This document shows positions 7,925 to 16,557 of a stretch of 64,000 nucleotides of DNA, one piece after another (position 1 is the stretch's first letter; every line of letters starts with the position of its first letter). The notes under the pieces were generated by a model. It was not told the DNA's origin and searched no databases. It was given only the letters and a program-made list of their open reading frames with translations. Source of the stretch: an uncultured Eubacteriales bacterium. Lineage in GTDB: Bacteria > Bacillota > Clostridia > Oscillospirales > Oscillospiraceae. The stretch covers positions 496,001 through 560,000 of the forward strand of contig LT599017.1 of assembly GCA_900079765.1 (NCBI GenBank), read 5' to 3'. Position numbers and translations under genes: made by a program.

Positions 7925-9142
7925 TTAATTTGTATTTATGCGGGTTTCCCCGTCCATCTCCCACAGGGGTATGCCCAGCATCCCCGCGGCCAGGGGGCAG
8001 ATGTCCACGATACAGCCGCCTGACAGCTCGCCGCCCTGGGGGATCGTCTCGCCCTTTGCCATATAGAAGGGAGTGTAGTCCTTTTGGTTGAGGGAATAGC
8101 CGTGCTGGCCCAAATGCGGCGTGCCGAATGCAAAGCCCTCCGACGCCTCAACCCCAAGAGCATAGTCCCGATCCATTCCGCTTATGCGCATCTCCTCAGG
8201 GGATATTTCCCGCAAAGCATAGTCCTCGGCGAAAATTCGGCTGACCTTTCTTTTGATTTCGTCGTTTCTCTCCGTATCGTAAATTTTAAGAAAGGCTGTG
8301 CCGCCCGCGTTATGGAAGTGGGCTTTCAAGTTGGTCACCCCGCGGCGGCCCTTTTTTACAAGACCTTCCCTCACCAGAAAATCATTGGGGTCCACGGTGG
8401 TATGCACGTTTAAACAGCCGTGGTCGCTGAAGATGATAATCCCGGTTTCCTCATAAGTACCCGCCCTTTTCAGTGCTTGAATCAAAAGGCCCAGACGCTG
8501 GTCATGGCGCGCGAGGGAGTCCAGCGCCTGCTCACTTTGGGGGCCGAAGTCGTGCTTTTGGCTGTCGGTATCAATCAAATGCAGCAGCAAAAGCTCTGGT
8601 TTATGGCGAACCAGCGTATCTGCGGCAATTTGGATGGTGAAATCGTCCAGGGCCGGCTCTGCCGAGCCTTTGAAATACTTGCCAAAGCGCAGAAAATTCG
8701 CCAGAATAAAGCCGACACTCCCCCGGGACAGTGTCAGAGCAAGGCGCCTCAAGGTGCTCATTTGTCCGGCGATTTCCGGGAGGTTGTACCGAATTGCCGC
8801 TTTTCCGGTGACCGGATATAAAATGGCGCATACCTGCAGCCCCTGCTCCCTCGCCTTGTCATAAAGTTTGGGCGCTTTGACAAGGCGGGCATCAAAGCGC
8901 CAGTCCTGACAAGGTTTTTTCGGATTTAAAAACAGATTTTCCACCAGACCATGCTTGTGAGGGTGAACGCCGGTGATAATCGACGAATGCGCGGGGTAGG
9001 TGTTGGATATGAAAACAGAACTGACATTCTTGACCAACGTGGATTGCCGCCTTAACGCGGCAAAGTTGGGATAAGCCAGCAAGGATGTCAGATCGCTGCT
9101 TGAAACCGCGTCCAGCGACACCATAATAAGCCTTTTTATCGT
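7925..9142 (-). CDS. Alkaline phosphatase-superfamily phosphodiesterase (nucleotide pyrophosphatase type)
   Basis: About 400 residues of the type I phosphodiesterase/nucleotide pyrophosphatase family. Metal and active-site elements are visible: MVSLDA at the N terminus, NTYPAHSSIITGVHPHKHG, FSDHGCLNVH and GTPHLGQHGY. No signal peptide is seen. The start is unusual. AAAGGAGGGG ends just before the upstream stop codon, the next ATG (9124) lies over 20 bases from it, and homology-like sequence IKRLIMVSLDA begins at an ATA codon (9142) at correct spacing. I give the ATA start; ATG 9124 is the conservative choice. It shares an operon with a YwaF-like protein and an MFS transporter. Confidence 0.85.
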   Translation of the reverse strand, partial: TIKRLIMVSLDAVSSSDLTSLLAYPNFAALRRQSTLVKNVSSVFISNTYPAHSSIITGVHPHKHGLVENLFLNPKKPCQDWRFDARLVKAPKLYDKAREQGLQVCAILYPVTGKAAIRYNLPEIAGQMSTLRRLALTLSRGSVGFILANFLRFGKYFKGSAEPALDDFTIQIAADTLVRHKPELLLLHLIDTDSQKHDFGPQSEQALDSLARHDQRLGLLIQALKRAGTYEETGIIIFSDHGCLNVHTTVDPNDFLVREGLVKKGRRGVTNLKAHFHNAGGTAFLKIYDTERNDEIKRKVSRIFAEDYALREISPEEMRISGMDRDYALGVEASEGFAFGTPHLGQHGYSLNQKDYTPFYMAKGETIPQGGELSGGCIVDICPLAAGMLGIPLWEMDGETRINTN

Positions 9143-9927
9143 TAAACCCCTCCTTTTATATCCTGCTTTGGCGAAACCCAGGGTCTCTTCCAAAAGCGGT
9201 GCAAGAAAGATACCAGGCTCTTAATGTTGGTGGTGGCATAAATCAGCAGAAACACGATAAAACCAAGGAGTTCAAGCTCAATAAGGTAATACGGCCAGGG
9301 GGCGAGTACGCTCAGGAGAGAGAATGAATCCGGCTTATGGAGAAGAAACATATAATTTGTACCAGACATGATATTGGCTGCAAACGCAGCTGCGGCCAGA
9401 ATATTCAAGACCACAAACGCTTGCAGCAGGGAAAGAAATTTTATTTTAAACCCTTTGACAACTTTGAAATACAGTGCAACGGTAATGATCAGAATATGCC
9501 CGGCAAAGAATTGAAAAAACCTGAAGTGAGGGAAATTGTACCCGTCCATGCTCGGCGTTAAGATTGCTTGTAAAGTGCCGGAAAAAGCGAAAAAATAAAT
9601 GATTGAGAATAGTTTCGCATCTTGGTTCACCAATGCGATCAAGCACAGGAAAACAGAAAAACCGCATATATGCAAAGGAAGTATGTTAACCAGCGACATG
9701 CCGCTCTTCAGACTCCAAATATAGTAAAGAGCCTGTTGCGACGCCAAAACGAAGAACATGATGATTCGGCACATCCTGTCTGCTTTTGGCTCCCTTAATT
9801 TCTCTTTCCATAGTATGATGCCCAGACAGATCAGCGCAAAGATTCCCAGTGCGGTAAGATGCGGCAGTTTGAAAAGGCCAAAAGGTCTAAGCTTACCCGT
9901 TGTCAACCAGAACGCCCTTAAATCCAT
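9142..9927 (-). CDS. YwaF/TIGR02206-family integral membrane protein
   Basis: The 261-residue protein has seven or so membrane segments and the family pattern NILPLHICGFSVFL plus the GTLQAILTP loop. The family function is not established. ATG 9927 is preferred to an in-frame TTG at 9939 because GGGAGG lies directly in front of it. It is the first gene of the three-gene operon and overlaps the start region of the phosphodiesterase gene. A good promoter lies just upstream. Confidence 0.85.
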   Translation of the reverse strand: MDLRAFWLTTGKLRPFGLFKLPHLTALGIFALICLGIILWKEKLREPKADRMCRIIMFFVLASQQALYYIWSLKSGMSLVNILPLHICGFSVFLCLIALVNQDAKLFSIIYFFAFSGTLQAILTPSMDGYNFPHFRFFQFFAGHILIITVALYFKVVKGFKIKFLSLLQAFVVLNILAAAAFAANIMSGTNYMFLLHKPDSFSLLSVLAPWPYYLIELELLGFIVFLLIYATTNIKSLVSFLHRFWKRPWVSPKQDIKGGV

Positions 9928-9954
9928 AAAACCTCCCAATTTATTTATAAGGTT

Positions 9955-9982
9955 ATTGTAGCATGCGCCTATTGGGTTTCAA
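9955..9982 (-). promoter_or_regulatory. Promoter of the YwaF-phosphodiesterase-MFS operon
   Basis: Read on the minus strand, TTGAAA (9977-9982) and TACAAT (9955-9960) are 16 bp apart and lie about 30 bp before the first start codon. Confidence 0.7.
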
Positions 9983-10170
9983 CAAGGTGCGTGTAAGGCT
10001 TTAGTATATTTTATATAAAACAGTGCAGCACGATGAGAGGCTCGTTTTTACCGTTTGGTCTCTGCCTTTGTATCCAGGAGTAGTGTTATCCCTACTCCTT
10101 TCACAAGCCGTGTAAAAGGATGCTTATTAAGAATGACACGAACTGGTGAGCTCCAGTTCCCTTATGGTCA
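9983..10170. other. Intergenic region with two short hairpins
   Basis: No gene is seen. Short inverted repeats occur at 10077-10098 (GGAGTAG/CTACTCC) and 10141-10158 (AACTGG/CCAGTT). Their roles are unknown. Confidence 0.4.
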
Positions 10171-10212
10171 AAAAACAACACACCCATCAGCGTTGAGCCG
10201 ATAGGTGTGTTA
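10171..10212 (-). terminator. Terminator of the TetR/nitroreductase operon
   Basis: On the minus strand an 11-12 bp stem of AACACACC-type arms (10212-10201 with 10188-10177) is followed by a T-rich run, TTGTTTTTTG. Confidence 0.75.
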
Positions 10213-10250
10213 CGGCGATATAGTGGTTTACAGAACAGAGAACAATGTGC

Positions 10251-11450
10251 TTAATCTTTAATAATTAGCTCCATCACGTCGCGCCGCATGCTCAGCGGCG
10301 CAACCTTGGCGGGTTTGCCAACACGGAAAAGCATCTGCACCGTGCCGCCCTCCGGCGCGTACGCCTGCTTAAACTCGGTATAGGGGGCCGACATCTCGGG
10401 GTATTCCTCCAGAGTCTGGCTGAGCGGCTGCATGGCAAGGCCCAGCGTGTGTCCGGTCAGCACGAGCCTGCTGTAGAGCATCCCGCTTTCCACCTGAGCA
10501 AGACGGCTGTTGCCCGACGTTACGATCATCACATATGCGGGTGTGTTATCAACGGAGGTCCGGGTGCTGTCGATAAAGATCCGGGAAGCCGCCTCGCCGG
10601 TATTCAGAGAGGGTAAGAGGGTAAGCAATCCCTGCAGAATGGGTTTCATAATGCCAGAGGTACCCTGGCCCTCTACTGAAAAGCCATAGCGGTATTGTTC
10701 CTTCTGGGATTCGTTTGCCCGGAAGATAGCGCTGGATTCATCCATGACGTGCCGGACGCCCGCTTCAATGGTTGCGCTCTGCATGGCGTATCCGCCGATT
10801 TTTCTCAGATTGTCTGCATCCTGAACCACCTTGATGAAAACGCCGTTACCGGAAGATAGGGATTCGAGAGAAGAAATCTGCGCGGATGAAAGCTTTTCCG
10901 GTTGATAGGTTCCCCGGTTGGTATCCGGCAGGAAAGCGGCGTCATAAAGCGGGTCATTCTGAGGCTGTGCTTTCGAAAGGGTGATCTTTGCGACCGGCAG
11001 GGTATCCATGCTGTGGGCAAGGTTTTTTTCGTCGTAGTTGCCGTTCGGGAAAAAGCTGATATCGGTGCTCCAGCCCTCTTTTTTTCCGGACACGGCGACA
11101 TACTCTAAAAAAGTGCCCTGCGAGACCACCATCTGGCGCGCATAGGGGTCTACCTCTTTTGTCATGCGAGAGCTGTCGGCATAAAGATAGAATACCATGG
11201 GGTCGGCCTTATCGAGCTCAATTTTCCAGGGCTGCATATTGTGGCCGCTCGCCGCAAGCAGGCCGCCAGCCGCGAGGCGCACCCTCGGATCGGAATACTT
11301 TGCGGCATAGTCTTTTGACCAGGGTTCCAGATACGTTTGTTTCATAAAACCTCCGCCGATGATAAAAAGTATGGAGAATGAAATGAGGCCTACGCCGACA
11401 ATGCAGGCTAACACAAGTGACAAAAGCCGAAACTTTGGTTTCGTGTTCAT
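10251..11450 (-). CDS. Membrane-anchored nitroreductase-fold protein, Acg-like
   Basis: The 399-residue protein starts with a single hydrophobic segment (residues ~10-34) acting as signal or anchor. It then resembles Acg/Rv2032-type nitroreductase-fold proteins: an early ASGHNMQPWKIEL motif, an NRGTY element and a late GLAMQPLSQ segment. Acg proteins are thought to bind FMN without a classical nitroreductase partner; their substrates are unknown. The gene overlaps the stop codon of the upstream TetR regulator by four bases (ATGA), so translational coupling and control by that repressor are likely. Confidence 0.75.
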   Translation of the reverse strand: MNTKPKFRLLSLVLACIVGVGLISFSILFIIGGGFMKQTYLEPWSKDYAAKYSDPRVRLAAGGLLAASGHNMQPWKIELDKADPMVFYLYADSSRMTKEVDPYARQMVVSQGTFLEYVAVSGKKEGWSTDISFFPNGNYDEKNLAHSMDTLPVAKITLSKAQPQNDPLYDAAFLPDTNRGTYQPEKLSSAQISSLESLSSGNGVFIKVVQDADNLRKIGGYAMQSATIEAGVRHVMDESSAIFRANESQKEQYRYGFSVEGQGTSGIMKPILQGLLTLLPSLNTGEAASRIFIDSTRTSVDNTPAYVMIVTSGNSRLAQVESGMLYSRLVLTGHTLGLAMQPLSQTLEEYPEMSAPYTEFKQAYAPEGGTVQMLFRVGKPAKVAPLSMRRDVMELIIKD

Positions 11451-12112
11451 AACTGATTTACTCCGTTTCTGCTGATCATGCGCATGATCATATCAAAGGA
11501 TTCTGTTACAAAAGCCCTGGGATCAACATGGTGATAATCCTTCAGGTAATCTCCTTTTTTTTCTCCCGTATTGAAGATACCGACCGTACAGGCCCATAAA
11601 ATCAATGCGGCCTTTTCACTTTCCAGCTCCCTGTAAAGAATTCCTTCTTCAACGCCTCTTTTAAGCCCATGGGAAAGATATCCGAAGATCTGCTCACCCA
11701 GCCGGTAGCACTTCGCTTTTAACTCATCCTCAATGCCGGCTTTGTCGGCGCAATTTGTTGTCTCATATTCCATAATGGCTTTAAAATATGCCGGAAACGT
11801 TTCGCTGAACTTAAAAAATGTGAAAAAAATGCAGCGCAGCTCTTCAAGAGCGTTTTCAGGGCGACTTTCCTGAAAGCTCTTTTCGATCATTTCAATGAGC
11901 AGCTCGTATCCTCTAATCATAATCTCAAAGTAAATCTGTTCTTTGCTGCTGAAATATACATAGATGGTCCGTTTACTGAATTCCGCTTCTTTTGCGACTT
12001 CATCCATCGAGACGTTATCATACCCATTGGAAAAGAATACTCGTTCAGCGGCATCAATGATGTCTTTCCGCTTGATTTCTTTTTCCTGCCTCCTGCGTTC
12101 TTCAAGGCCCAT
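11447..12112 (-). CDS. TetR-family transcriptional regulator
   Basis: The 221-residue protein has the TetR helix-turn-helix at residues ~15-55 (AAERVFFSNGYDNVSMDEVAKEAEF) followed by a helical ligand domain. ATG 12112 has GAAGGTG six bases upstream; an ATG at 12130 is less likely. It heads a two-gene operon with the Acg-like protein and sits next to a perfect palindrome in its own promoter, which indicates autoregulation. The ligand is unknown. Confidence 0.9.
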   Translation of the reverse strand: MGLEERRRQEKEIKRKDIIDAAERVFFSNGYDNVSMDEVAKEAEFSKRTIYVYFSSKEQIYFEIMIRGYELLIEMIEKSFQESRPENALEELRCIFFTFFKFSETFPAYFKAIMEYETTNCADKAGIEDELKAKCYRLGEQIFGYLSHGLKRGVEEGILYRELESEKAALILWACTVGIFNTGEKKGDYLKDYHHVDPRAFVTESFDMIMRMISRNGVNQL

Positions 12113-12144
12113 TGTATCACCTTCTTTCATAAGAGTGCAATTAG

Positions 12145-12200
12145 GTAAACTGCTGGTTTACGTAGCTCTTAAGTATAGGGCAGCTCATCTCTTTTGTCAA
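12145..12200 (-). promoter_or_regulatory. TetR promoter with operator palindrome
   Basis: Minus strand: TTGACA (12195-12200) and TATACT (12172-12177) with 17 bp spacing. The palindrome GTAAAC-5-GTTTAC (12145-12161) covers roughly +5 to +25. This is typical placement for a TetR autorepressor site. Confidence 0.8.
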
Positions 12201-12321
12201 TAGTAAGGCCGGAACAGTGGCAGGAGCAGCATGGGGACCTAGGGCGGCCAAGTACGGACTGGAATAATGGCACAAAGAGAAGCATGCAGCAACATCAATC
12301 CAAAGAATTATTGAAACAGTA

Positions 12322-12394
12322 TTGACAAATTATCTGTCTGGTGCTAACATAAGCTCAGCATTTAAATACCTATAAACCAACTAATTATGTTGGT
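12322..12394 (+). promoter_or_regulatory. Strong promoter followed by an operator-like palindrome
   Basis: TTGACA (12322-12327) and TAACAT (12345-12350) are 17 bp apart. An inverted repeat ACCAAC-7-GTTGGT follows at 12376-12394, within the expected leader, and could be a repressor site or an RNA hairpin. Confidence 0.6.
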
Positions 12395-12420
12395 ATTAAA
12401 TAAAAAGGAGCGTGAACGGG

Positions 12421-12534
12421 ATGCAAAATGTTTTTTTAAAACTGCTGAGAAGTAACTTCCGCTGTGGGCGAATGCTGCACTCCCGGATTGACAAGATAGC
12501 CGGGTGTCTTTTTGCGCCCATTGTTTGCCCATAA
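12421..12534 (+). CDS. Putative 37-aa leader or small protein
   Basis: An ORF of 37 codons starts ten bases after AAGGAG, downstream of a good promoter. The product is basic and contains three cysteines, starting MQNVFLKLLRSNF. It has no recognised domain. A hairpin with a T run lies inside its 3' half (12477-12515) and another just after it, so it may be a regulatory leader ORF rather than an effector. It could also be the remnant of a larger gene. Confidence 0.4.
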   Translation: MQNVFLKLLRSNFRCGRMLHSRIDKIAGCLFAPIVCP

Positions 12535-12559
12535 GCAGGGGAATATCGCCTTCTTTCAG

Positions 12560-12592
12560 TCCGGGAGCGATTTTGCTGCCCGGATTTTTTGT
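12560..12592 (+). terminator. Terminator after the 37-aa ORF
   Basis: TCCGGGAGC pairs with GCTGCCCGGA (one bulge), followed by TTTTTTG. Confidence 0.7.
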
Positions 12593-12730
12593 TTCTAAAA
12601 TTTCATTACCGCTCTCAGCAAGGGTCATAGCCAATCATGCCAGTTTTTTTAGGATAGCGTACTGGGGCAAATTATTCGCAGCCAGAAAATTCGCGTCTGA
12701 CAATCTTATATTAAATTGACTGGAAAACCA

Positions 12731-12779
12731 GAGGTTTTACGTTCGGCGGCAACGCCGGGATGTAAGGCCTCTTTTTTTT
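12731..12779 (+). terminator. GCAA-capped hairpin with T8 tail
   Basis: An irregular stem (AGAGG/CCTCT base, TTAC/GTAA middle, CGGCG-GCAA-CGCCG tip) ends in eight T residues. It is a strong intrinsic terminator, or the 3' end of a small RNA, with no obvious gene directly upstream. Confidence 0.65.
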
Positions 12780-13066
12780 GAAAGGAGTGCACTGGAGTGC
12801 AGACCATAAAATTCTTTTTTGGGCGATGTCGCAGTATCTCACAGCAGGGACGTATCGTAGCCTAAAATTAAAGGGCTAACCTATCATGAGCAACTATTGT
12901 TTTGAGACTTGCCTTCAGTACCGCTGCCACTGCCTATACCATTGAGGCACTAGATAGATCAGGCCGGAGACCACTGTTTGCCAGAAAACCGTCTACAGTG
13001 CAGTTAGTATGATTTAGGCATAGCTATACTTTTAGTTAAAGAATTTTTGAAGGATGTGGATATTAA

Positions 13067-14887
13067 GTGGGGAAAATCAACCGAGTGGTTGCCTGTGACG
13101 TGTTGGTAATTGGCGGCGCGGGAGCCGGTGTAATGAGCGCTGTCAGGGCTGCTCAGTCGGGGGCTTCCGTTGCGCTGGTTTCCAAAGGCAGGGTGGGAAA
13201 GAGCGGCAACACCATCATGATCGGCGGCGGTTTCAGCATTGACGGCCATAGTGCCAGGAAGTTCTGCGATGAAGCTGACGCCAACCCGGAGTATACTCCC
13301 GAAAAAGTCTTTGAAAAGCTGGTAACCAGCGGGTTTTTCCTCGGGGATCAGCGGCTGCAGCGGGTCTTCGCACAGGTCAGCGGCCCGGCCGTGCAGGAAT
13401 GTCTGAAATGGGCTCAGGAAGCCAAACAGCTCTTTTTGTTCAACCCTGGCTCCTGCAGCTGGCGCACGTCCGGCGCCGCCTTCGGACGGACGGTAAGCCG
13501 TGGGCTGCAAAGTTACAGCCAAATTTCGGTGTTTGAAGACGTACTGATAGCCGAGCTGCTGACCAGCGGCGGGCGGGTATGCGGCGCGCTTGGTATCGAC
13601 CTCTACAGCGGGGAGCTCATCCAGTATAACGCCGGCGCGGTGATTTTGGCCACAGGGGGCTTTCAGCCCTTTTCCGTCAAGAACTCCAACAGCGACATGA
13701 CCGGGGACGGCATCGCGCTGGCCCTGAGGGCGGGGGGCCGCGCCGTGGATATGGAATTCCTGCTGTTTATCGGCACCATCCTGGAACCGGCCTACGCGAA
13801 GGGCTCGCTGCTTCCTTTCCTTATGACCGTCCCGGCAATCTTCCGGCTGAAGGCCAAAGTGACCGATTTAGACGGCCGGGAGCTGGAGTTCCCCTCCGAC
13901 CCACGGTATAAGGTCGGCCCCACCAGCGGCAAGGTCAACAAACTGCTGATGAGCGAGTTCTATGGGCGGGGTGTTTTCGAAAAATTTGACCGGCACGGGG
14001 GCGCGTTTTACTACGACTACTCCGCCTACAGCGGCGACGAGATACGCGAGGCCTTCCAGGCGCTGGCGGACGGGCATGAAAAGTGGCACCGCAAGGGCTA
14101 CTATAACGGGATCGACCTCTTTCAGCTGGCGGAGGACATTATTCAAAACGGCAAGCGGATGAAGGTGACGCTGGGCAACGAATACAGCATGGGCGGCGTG
14201 GTGGTGAACCCCGACTTTTCCACCGATGTGGAGGGCCTCTACGCGGCAGGAGAGGTAACGGGAGGCACCTTTGGCGCTTTCCGCAGTGGGGACGGACTGA
14301 CCGAGATGCTGGCACACGGTTATGTGGCGGGCGTTTCCGCCGCTCGGTACGCGGAAGCACACGAACGCCTCCGCCCCGAGGATACGGAGGAAAAGGCCGC
14401 GCTGCTGCTGGCCCCGCTGGGACGCCGGGAGGGCCCAAGCCCCATAGAAGCCAGAATCCAACTTGAGCGGATATGCGACGAAGGGTTTAACTTCTTCCGG
14501 GATGGGAACAGGCTTGAGCGGGCCTATGAGCAGATCACGGCTCTGCGCCGCAGCCTTGACGGGCTGTCTGTGCCGGATGGCCACCGGGCGTACAATTTGG
14601 AGTGGATGAACGCCGTCATCGTGCGCAACCTCAGCCTGTGCGCCGAGCTTGGCATATACGCCGCGCTGCATCGGAAGGAGAGCCGGGGTACGCATCTGCG
14701 GGCTGACTATCCCCAGGTTAACAACGCCGAATACCTGTTTAATTTTGTTTCCAGCCTCAAGGATGGCGAAGCCGTCTACGAAAAGTCCACGCCGATCCCC
14801 CATGAGCTGCCCCTTCCCGTCCAAAATTATTCCTCAGTTTCGGATTTCATAGCACAGCGGGTGCTGGCAAAGGAGAGTGGCGTATGA
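13067..14887 (+). CDS. FAD-dependent oxidoreductase, fumarate-reductase flavoprotein type
   Basis: The 606-residue protein has the dinucleotide-binding GGAGAG loop (residues 16-21) and the SdhA/FrdA-like FAD and capping domains. Late motifs include GGVVVNPDFSTDVEGLYAAGEVTGG and FRSGDGLTEMLAHG. No Tat or Sec signal is present, so it works in the cytoplasm. GTG 13067 is the start, behind GAAGGATG. It overlaps the next gene, a 2Fe-2S protein, by four bases, so the two probably form a complex. The substrate is not evident; membership of a hydrolase/importer cluster suggests reduction or oxidation of an imported compound. Confidence 0.85.
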   Translation: MGKINRVVACDVLVIGGAGAGVMSAVRAAQSGASVALVSKGRVGKSGNTIMIGGGFSIDGHSARKFCDEADANPEYTPEKVFEKLVTSGFFLGDQRLQRVFAQVSGPAVQECLKWAQEAKQLFLFNPGSCSWRTSGAAFGRTVSRGLQSYSQISVFEDVLIAELLTSGGRVCGALGIDLYSGELIQYNAGAVILATGGFQPFSVKNSNSDMTGDGIALALRAGGRAVDMEFLLFIGTILEPAYAKGSLLPFLMTVPAIFRLKAKVTDLDGRELEFPSDPRYKVGPTSGKVNKLLMSEFYGRGVFEKFDRHGGAFYYDYSAYSGDEIREAFQALADGHEKWHRKGYYNGIDLFQLAEDIIQNGKRMKVTLGNEYSMGGVVVNPDFSTDVEGLYAAGEVTGGTFGAFRSGDGLTEMLAHGYVAGVSAARYAEAHERLRPEDTEEKAALLLAPLGRREGPSPIEARIQLERICDEGFNFFRDGNRLERAYEQITALRRSLDGLSVPDGHRAYNLEWMNAVIVRNLSLCAELGIYAALHRKESRGTHLRADYPQVNNAEYLFNFVSSLKDGEAVYEKSTPIPHELPLPVQNYSSVSDFIAQRVLAKESGV

Positions 14888-15210
14888 AGATCATCGTAAA
14901 AAAAAGCACCGGGGAGCGGCAATACGAGCTGCCCACGGACGCGGGGATTGCCACCGTGATGCAGGCGCTGGATTACATCTATGAAAATTTGGACCACAGC
15001 CTCGCCTATTTTCGGCACAGCGCCTGCTGTCAGGGCATCTGCGGCCGCTGCGCGGTGAAGGTGAACGGGCGCACAGTGCTGGCCTGTACGGAGAAGATCG
15101 ATCCACAGACAGAACGCCTGCTGCTGGAGCCGGCCGGGCAGCGGATCATCCGCGATCTGGTGACGGCCCCGGGGGGCAATAAAACCACAGAAACTCCTGA
15201 GGAGGGTTGA
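14884..15210 (+). CDS. Stand-alone 2Fe-2S protein resembling the N-terminal half of SdhB/FrdB
   Basis: The protein has 108 residues. Cysteines 48, 53, 56 and 68 show the C-x4-C-x2-C-x11-C pattern of the plant-type 2Fe-2S domain in succinate dehydrogenase/fumarate reductase iron-sulfur subunits. The C-terminal domain with the 3Fe-4S/4Fe-4S clusters is absent and the reading frame ends cleanly, so this is a single-cluster subunit rather than a truncation in progress. It starts inside the flavoprotein stop codon and is its likely electron partner. Confidence 0.88.
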   Translation: MKIIVKKSTGERQYELPTDAGIATVMQALDYIYENLDHSLAYFRHSACCQGICGRCAVKVNGRTVLACTEKIDPQTERLLLEPAGQRIIRDLVTAPGGNKTTETPEEG

Positions 15211-15219
15211 GAGAAAATT

Positions 15220-16557
15220 ATGGATAAGACAGAGGAACGCATTCTGCAGATTATTGACAGCCGCCGGGACGACATCATCGCCTTTGCCCGGGACATTTAC
15301 ACCCACGCGGAGCTGGGCTATAAGGAGACGCGCACGGCCCGGCGGTTTGAGGAACAGCTGCGCGCCCTGGGGCTGCCGGAGATCCAGACCGGCCTTGCCG
15401 TCACCGGGGTGAAAGGCTACTTGAAGGAACCCGCGCGGGCGGAGGGCCCCGCGCTGGCGCTGATCGGGGAGCTGGATGCCCTGCGCATTCCCAATCACAA
15501 ATGCGCCAATCCCGACACACAAAGCGCCCACTGCTGCGGGCACCACGCCCAGCTTGCCGGGGTCGTGGGCGCGGCTTATGCCCTGACGGATTCCGGTGTG
15601 TCCGAGACGCTCACCGGCAACGTGGTTTTCTTTGCCGTTCCCGCTGAGGAATACGGAGAGATTGAGTTTAAAAACAGCCTGCGGGAGCAGGGGGTCATCC
15701 GCTATGGAGGAGGCAAATGTGAGCTGATCCGTATCGGCGCTTTTGATGATGTGGACCTGAGCGTGGTACACCACAGCAGCAATGCGGGCATTTCTGTGGG
15801 AACCGGCAGCAGCAACGGCTTTGTGTCAAAAACCATCCATATCAAGGGCCGGGCAGCCCACGCCGCGGGCGCGCCCCATCTGGGCATAAACGCCCTGAAC
15901 GCGGCGGCGTTGGGGCATACCGCGCTGCAGTACCAGCGGGAGACATTTCAGGATAAGGATTCTGTGCGGGTGCATCCCATCATTACCAAGGGCGGGGATC
16001 TGGTCAACGTCGTTCCCGACACGGTCACCCTGGAGACGCTGGTTCGGGCCAGCAATACCCAGGCGATTCTCGACGCAAGCCGCAAGACCGACCGGGCCTA
16101 TAAGGCGGGGGCGGACGCGCTGGGCGCGGGCTATGAGATCGAAACCATGCCGGGTTATCTCCCTAAGCTTCCCGCTCCTGCACACCCCGCGCTGGTGGAG
16201 GCCGCCAGACTGGCGGCGCCCGGCGTGGAAGTGGAGCTGGTGGATCCCGCTACCCATACCACAGGCTCCACCGATGTGGGGGATCTCCAGCACATTCAGC
16301 CGGTGCTGTCCTTTTCCACCGGGGGAGTGGCAGGCGCTTTCCACTCCCCTTCCTTCGACGTGGTGGACGAGGAGGAGGCCTACATTGTAACTGCCAAAAT
16401 TTTTGCCCTCTCGGCTTACCGCCTCCTCAAGGATAATGCGCGGGAGGCCCGGGACGTCGTAGCTGGCTACAGCGCCCCTCTTTCCAAGAGCGGATATATC
16501 GACTTTATGGAGGCGCTCATCAAACAGGAAAAGAAAGAGGTGGCTGTAGATGAGTGA
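15220..16557 (+). CDS. M20-family amidohydrolase, AbgB-like
   Basis: A 445-residue cytoplasmic metallopeptidase. Metal and catalytic elements are GELDAL (83-88) and HCCGHH (104-109); AVPAEEYGE carries the catalytic glutamate, and a dimerisation domain with KGRAAHAAGAPHLG follows. AbgB-type enzymes cleave amide bonds of aryl- or acyl-amino acids such as p-aminobenzoyl-glutamate. GAGGAGGG lies 13 bases before ATG 15220. It overlaps the next gene by eight bases. A second M20 enzyme closes the cluster, so two amide cleavage steps, or two substrates, are likely. Confidence 0.88.
   Translation: MDKTEERILQIIDSRRDDIIAFARDIYTHAELGYKETRTARRFEEQLRALGLPEIQTGLAVTGVKGYLKEPARAEGPALALIGELDALRIPNHKCANPDTQSAHCCGHHAQLAGVVGAAYALTDSGVSETLTGNVVFFAVPAEEYGEIEFKNSLREQGVIRYGGGKCELIRIGAFDDVDLSVVHHSSNAGISVGTGSSNGFVSKTIHIKGRAAHAAGAPHLGINALNAAALGHTALQYQRETFQDKDSVRVHPIITKGGDLVNVVPDTVTLETLVRASNTQAILDASRKTDRAYKAGADALGAGYEIETMPGYLPKLPAPAHPALVEAARLAAPGVEVELVDPATHTTGSTDVGDLQHIQPVLSFSTGGVAGAFHSPSFDVVDEEEAYIVTAKIFALSAYRLLKDNAREARDVVAGYSAPLSKSGYIDFMEALIKQEKKEVAVDE

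Larger units (their letters stand above)
12201..13066. other. 860-bp region without a large gene: promoter, operator, mini-ORF and hairpins
   Basis: This stretch separates the TetR unit from the catabolic cluster. It contains a strong plus-strand promoter, a palindrome, a 37-codon ORF and three terminator-like hairpins, all listed separately. From about 12781 to 13066 I see no feature beyond a weak TATACT box (13024-13029). No known riboswitch class was recognised. Confidence 0.5.

Noticed and set aside
12700-12780. Riboswitch before the catabolic cluster
   Set aside because: The hairpin ends nearly 290 bp before the first gene, and no known aptamer core could be recognised.
13868-15774. Two minus-strand ORFs of over 300 codons opposite the flavoprotein and amidohydrolase
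   Set aside because: Antisense of clear enzyme motifs; composition is that of a shadow frame.
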